Part shown: positions 5,366 through 7,571 of the stretch, piece after piece
Layout of the letters: each line of letters opens with the position of its first letter
Position numbering within the stretch: position 1 is the first letter of the stretch
Assembly: GCA_030598425.1 (NCBI GenBank)
Contig: JAUVPY010000109.1
Coordinates: 1-7,571, forward strand
Origin: Anaerolineae bacterium
Lineage (GTDB): Bacteria; Chloroflexota; Anaerolineae; 4572-78; NAK82
Length of the DNA stretch: 7,571 nt
Direction: 5' to 3'
Notes under the pieces: model-generated
What the model was told of the DNA's origin: nothing
What the model saw: the letters and a program-made list of their open reading frames with translations, nothing else
Database searches by the model: none
Made by a program: the position numbers and the translations under genes

Positions 5366-5447
5366 ATGGTGAGGCACGGCGGACAGATCCGAGGGGGAAC
5401 GAAAGGTAGTATTGCTGAGTTGCAGATTTGTTGTTTTGCCGATCCCT

Positions 5448-7571
5448 TTAATCCTCCTCCGAATCTTCCTCGGTCGCGTCTCCTTTAGCCTGGTCGGCCT
5501 CGGACGAGGAGGGATTTTCGTCCTCTTCTTTCTCCTCCGCCATTTCCAGCAGTCTTTGCTGAACCAGGTAATTGACAGTTCCTTCGGGGTAGTTGCCCGC
5601 TTCGTCGGCGTCGCCGGCTGGCACCCCGGTCAGCAATTCAATGCCCTGGTCGATGGTCTCCGCGGTATAGATATGGAATTTGCCGCTCCCCACCGCCTCT
5701 ACGACGTCAGGCCGCAGGACCAGATGCCGCACGTTATCGGCGGGGATGAGAACTCCCTGAGTGCCAGTCAGCCCGCGCGCCTGGCAGACGTCAAAGAAGC
5801 CCTCGATCTTGGCGTTAGCGCCCCCGATGGCCTGGACCCGACCTTGCTGGTCCACCGATCCGGTCACGGCCAGATCTTGGCGGATGGGCAGACCACTCAA
5901 GCTCGACAGGAGTGCGTATAGCTCGGTAGAGCTGGCACTGTCGCCATCGATGCGGTCGTAGCTCTGCTCAAACGTCAGGCTGGCCGCCAGGCTGAGGGCC
6001 TTTTCGTGGGCATATTTCCCGCCCAGGTAGCCCTGCAAAATGAGCACGCCCTTGTTGTGGATATCACCAGCCAGATTGGCCTCACGGTCAATGGCAACCA
6101 CGCCACCACGCCCCATATAGGTTCGAGCAGAGATGCGCGAAGGGACGCCAAATTCGTAATCGGCCATGCTCAGCACACTCAGCCCGTTGACCTGGCCCAC
6201 TGCCTCTCCCTCAGTTTGGACGCGGATAGTTCCCTCCAGGATGCGCTCCTGGATTCGTTCTTCCAGATGGCTGGCGCGGTAACGTCGCTCTTCAACAGTC
6301 TGGTCCACATCAGCGCCGGTGACCACGTCACGGCCGTTCTTGCTTGCCCAATGGCTGGCCTCTTGGATCACTTCTACCACGTCCACAAAGCGAGCGGCCA
6401 GCTTCTCCTTGTCTTCCGCCATTCGCGCGCCAAATTCAATAACTTTGGCGACAGCCGCCCGGTCGAAGGGTATCAAGCCGTCCTCTCGAACCCGTGAGGC
6501 GATGAATTCGGTGTAGTTTTGCAATGCTTCGGGAGTGCGATCCATCGTATAGCCAAAGTCAGCCCGCACCTTGAATAGCTTCCGAAAATCCTCATCGATG
6601 TTATAGAGCATATAGTAGGTGCCAAGGTCCCCAATCAGGATAACCTTGGCCTTGAAGGGGATGGCTTCCGGCTCGAGGGCGGTGGTGGCGGTGACCGGCA
6701 AGGCCTCGTCCATCATCTCTGTCCTGATCTCCTGATTCTTGATGGTTCGCTTGAGCGCATCCCAGGAGAAAGGATAGCGCAACAGATCGTGGGCGTTCAC
6801 CACCAGATAGCCGCCATTGGCCTGATGCAAGCAACCAGCCTGAATGTGGGTGAAGTTGGTGGTCAACATACCAAAATGGACTTCTTGCTCGATACGCCCT
6901 ACCAGGCTGCGATAGGTTGGGTTAGTCGCGTAGACAATTGGCGCGCCCTCCGATCGGCTGTGGTCAACGACGACGTTTACCACATATCGTCTGAACGGGT
7001 CGACTGGCTTTCTTGGCAGTCGAGGTGGCGCCGCGTTGGCTTCATCTTCCTGATCGGTCTCCCCTCCCTGGCGAAAATCGGCGATATTCTCGACGGCGTC
7101 CTTGCGGACCTCCGCCAGGTATTCAATTACCTCGTCGAAGTCGGCATATTTCTCGTTTACGTCATCGATGCAGTCTCCGACAACAAAGTCAGCCACCTCC
7201 TGATTGAGGGTGCGCATCTTCTCTTTGGTCTTTTTTTCCAGCGCCCGCACTTCGCGCATCGCGTATTCAAGCTCGTGCTGCAAGTCCTGGCGATGAGCTT
7301 CAAACCCGCCTTTAGCCTCCTCGGGGAGTTGGGCATATTGGTCGGGGTTGAGCACCTGGCCTTCGACTACCGGCGCCACTACCAAGCCCATGGCTGTTTG
7401 TACCAGAGCAAACTCCCGGCGTCCGACTTCGGCCTCCAGTTTTTTCAGCGTTTGATTGCGCGCTCCCTCCATCTCCCGCACGATGGCTTCCGCTCGCTGT
7501 CGGTAGTCTTCGCTGTCAAAGGCGCTGGGGATGTTGCGCTGAAGGTCGAGGACGAATTCGGCCATATCATC
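5448..7571 (-). CDS. Lon-related ATP-dependent protease (AAA_32/S16 type), 5' end off window
   Basis: The frame is open to the right edge, giving 707 visible residues. The in-frame ATG at 7565 is probably internal, because family members carry roughly 100 or more residues before this point, including Walker A; two further in-frame Asp codons precede it. Numbering from that ATG: a helical, coiled-coil-like insertion spans about 15-160. The Walker B-like GGYLVVNAHDLL follows at 251-262, then KVILIGDLGTYYMLYNIDEDFRKLFKVRADF (307-337) with sensor and arginine-rich elements. The S16 protease domain runs from about 455 to 645, with candidate Ser543 (GDSASS, codon 5939-5937) and Lys586 (GGANAK, codon 5810-5808) forming the Ser-Lys dyad. 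The last 30 residues are a strongly acidic tail. The architecture resembles E. coli YcbZ-type Lon-like proteases, not classical Lon. It is cytoplasmic and its substrates are unknown. It converges on rplT. Confidence 0.93.
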   Translation of the reverse strand, partial: DDMAEFVLDLQRNIPSAFDSEDYRQRAEAIVREMEGARNQTLKKLEAEVGRREFALVQTAMGLVVAPVVEGQVLNPDQYAQLPEEAKGGFEAHRQDLQHELEYAMREVRALEKKTKEKMRTLNQEVADFVVGDCIDDVNEKYADFDEVIEYLAEVRKDAVENIADFRQGGETDQEDEANAAPPRLPRKPVDPFRRYVVNVVVDHSRSEGAPIVYATNPTYRSLVGRIEQEVHFGMLTTNFTHIQAGCLHQANGGYLVVNAHDLLRYPFSWDALKRTIKNQEIRTEMMDEALPVTATTALEPEAIPFKAKVILIGDLGTYYMLYNIDEDFRKLFKVRADFGYTMDRTPEALQNYTEFIASRVREDGLIPFDRAAVAKVIEFGARMAEDKEKLAARFVDVVEVIQEASHWASKNGRDVVTGADVDQTVEERRYRASHLEERIQERILEGTIRVQTEGEAVGQVNGLSVLSMADYEFGVPSRISARTYMGRGGVVAIDREANLAGDIHNKGVLILQGYLGGKYAHEKALSLAASLTFEQSYDRIDGDSASSTELYALLSSLSGLPIRQDLAVTGSVDQQGRVQAIGGANAKIEGFFDVCQARGLTGTQGVLIPADNVRHLVLRPDVVEAVGSGKFHIYTAETIDQGIELLTGVPAGDADEAGNYPEGTVNYLVQQRLLEMAEEKEEDENPSSSEADQAKGDATEEDSEED

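Larger units (their letters stand above)
5280..5440. repeat. Imperfect inverted repeat spanning the convergent gap
   Basis: The 20 bases at 5280-5299 match the reverse complement of 5421-5440 at 18 of 20 positions. The left arm is the start of the tandem array; the right arm is a diverged inverted copy next to the end of the protease gene. Transcripts from either side could fold into a long stem. No target-site duplication is seen, so a mobile element is not supported. Confidence 0.6.

Noticed and set aside
5280..5440. Intact MITE or insertion sequence
   Set aside because: The arms are imperfect, no flanking target-site duplication is visible and there is no transposase; it is kept only as an inverted repeat.
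5412..5921. 169-codon plus-strand open frame overlapping the end of the protease gene
   Set aside because: The minus-strand frame is an unmistakable Lon S16 domain; the plus frame is its mirror shadow. The similar frame at 6006-6497 is rejected for the same reason.
7563..7565. ATG 7565 as the true start of the Lon-related protease
   Set aside because: The open frame continues to the window edge, and the nucleotide-binding N-terminal part expected for the family is missing, so the start must lie outside.

Overview
The window looks like ordinary chromosome from a moderately GC-rich bacterium. The style of the proteins (IF3, L35, L20, a P1-family peptidase and a Lon-related protease of the AAA_32 type) would fit a Chloroflexota (Anaerolineae-like) genome. 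That placement is an inference from memory of family members and is not proven by the sequence. I see no phage, transposon, CRISPR, tRNA or rRNA genes.

Left block (1-3609, all minus strand, read right to left): a compact four-gene transcription unit of two GT4 glycosyltransferases (2494-3609, 1284-2483), a DUF1638 protein (593-1294) and a P1/S58-family peptidase that runs off the left edge (563 down to 1). Junctions are 10 bp apart, 11 bp overlapping and 29 bp apart, so the genes are probably co-transcribed and partly translationally coupled. The glycosyltransferases suggest surface polysaccharide or glycolipid assembly. How DUF1638 and the peptidase fit is not obvious.

Centre (3610-3996): a divergent regulatory region. 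Two consensus-like sigma-70 promoters, each TTGACG-N17-TATnnT, point away from each other: minus at 3754-3782 and plus at 3835-3863. The minus leader (about 140 nt) holds a terminator-like C6/G6 hairpin followed by T5, then a second hairpin that abuts the start codon and buries the Shine-Dalgarno sequence. The plus leader (about 127 nt) also contains potential hairpins.

Right-centre (3997-5277, plus strand): the classic infC-rpmI-rplT operon (IF3, L35, L20). infC appears to start at a non-canonical ATC codon, consistent with IF3 autoregulation. Two tandem hairpins fill the infC-rpmI gap just ahead of rpmI, which is where L20-dependent feedback control acts in other bacteria.

Right block: a 170 bp convergent gap (5278-5447) carries about eight copies of an 8-nt repeat (GCAAATCN), a partial inverted copy of it, and a perfect 8-bp hairpin. 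The rest (5448-7571, minus) is a large Lon-related ATP-dependent protease. Its 5' end, expected to carry Walker A, lies beyond the window.
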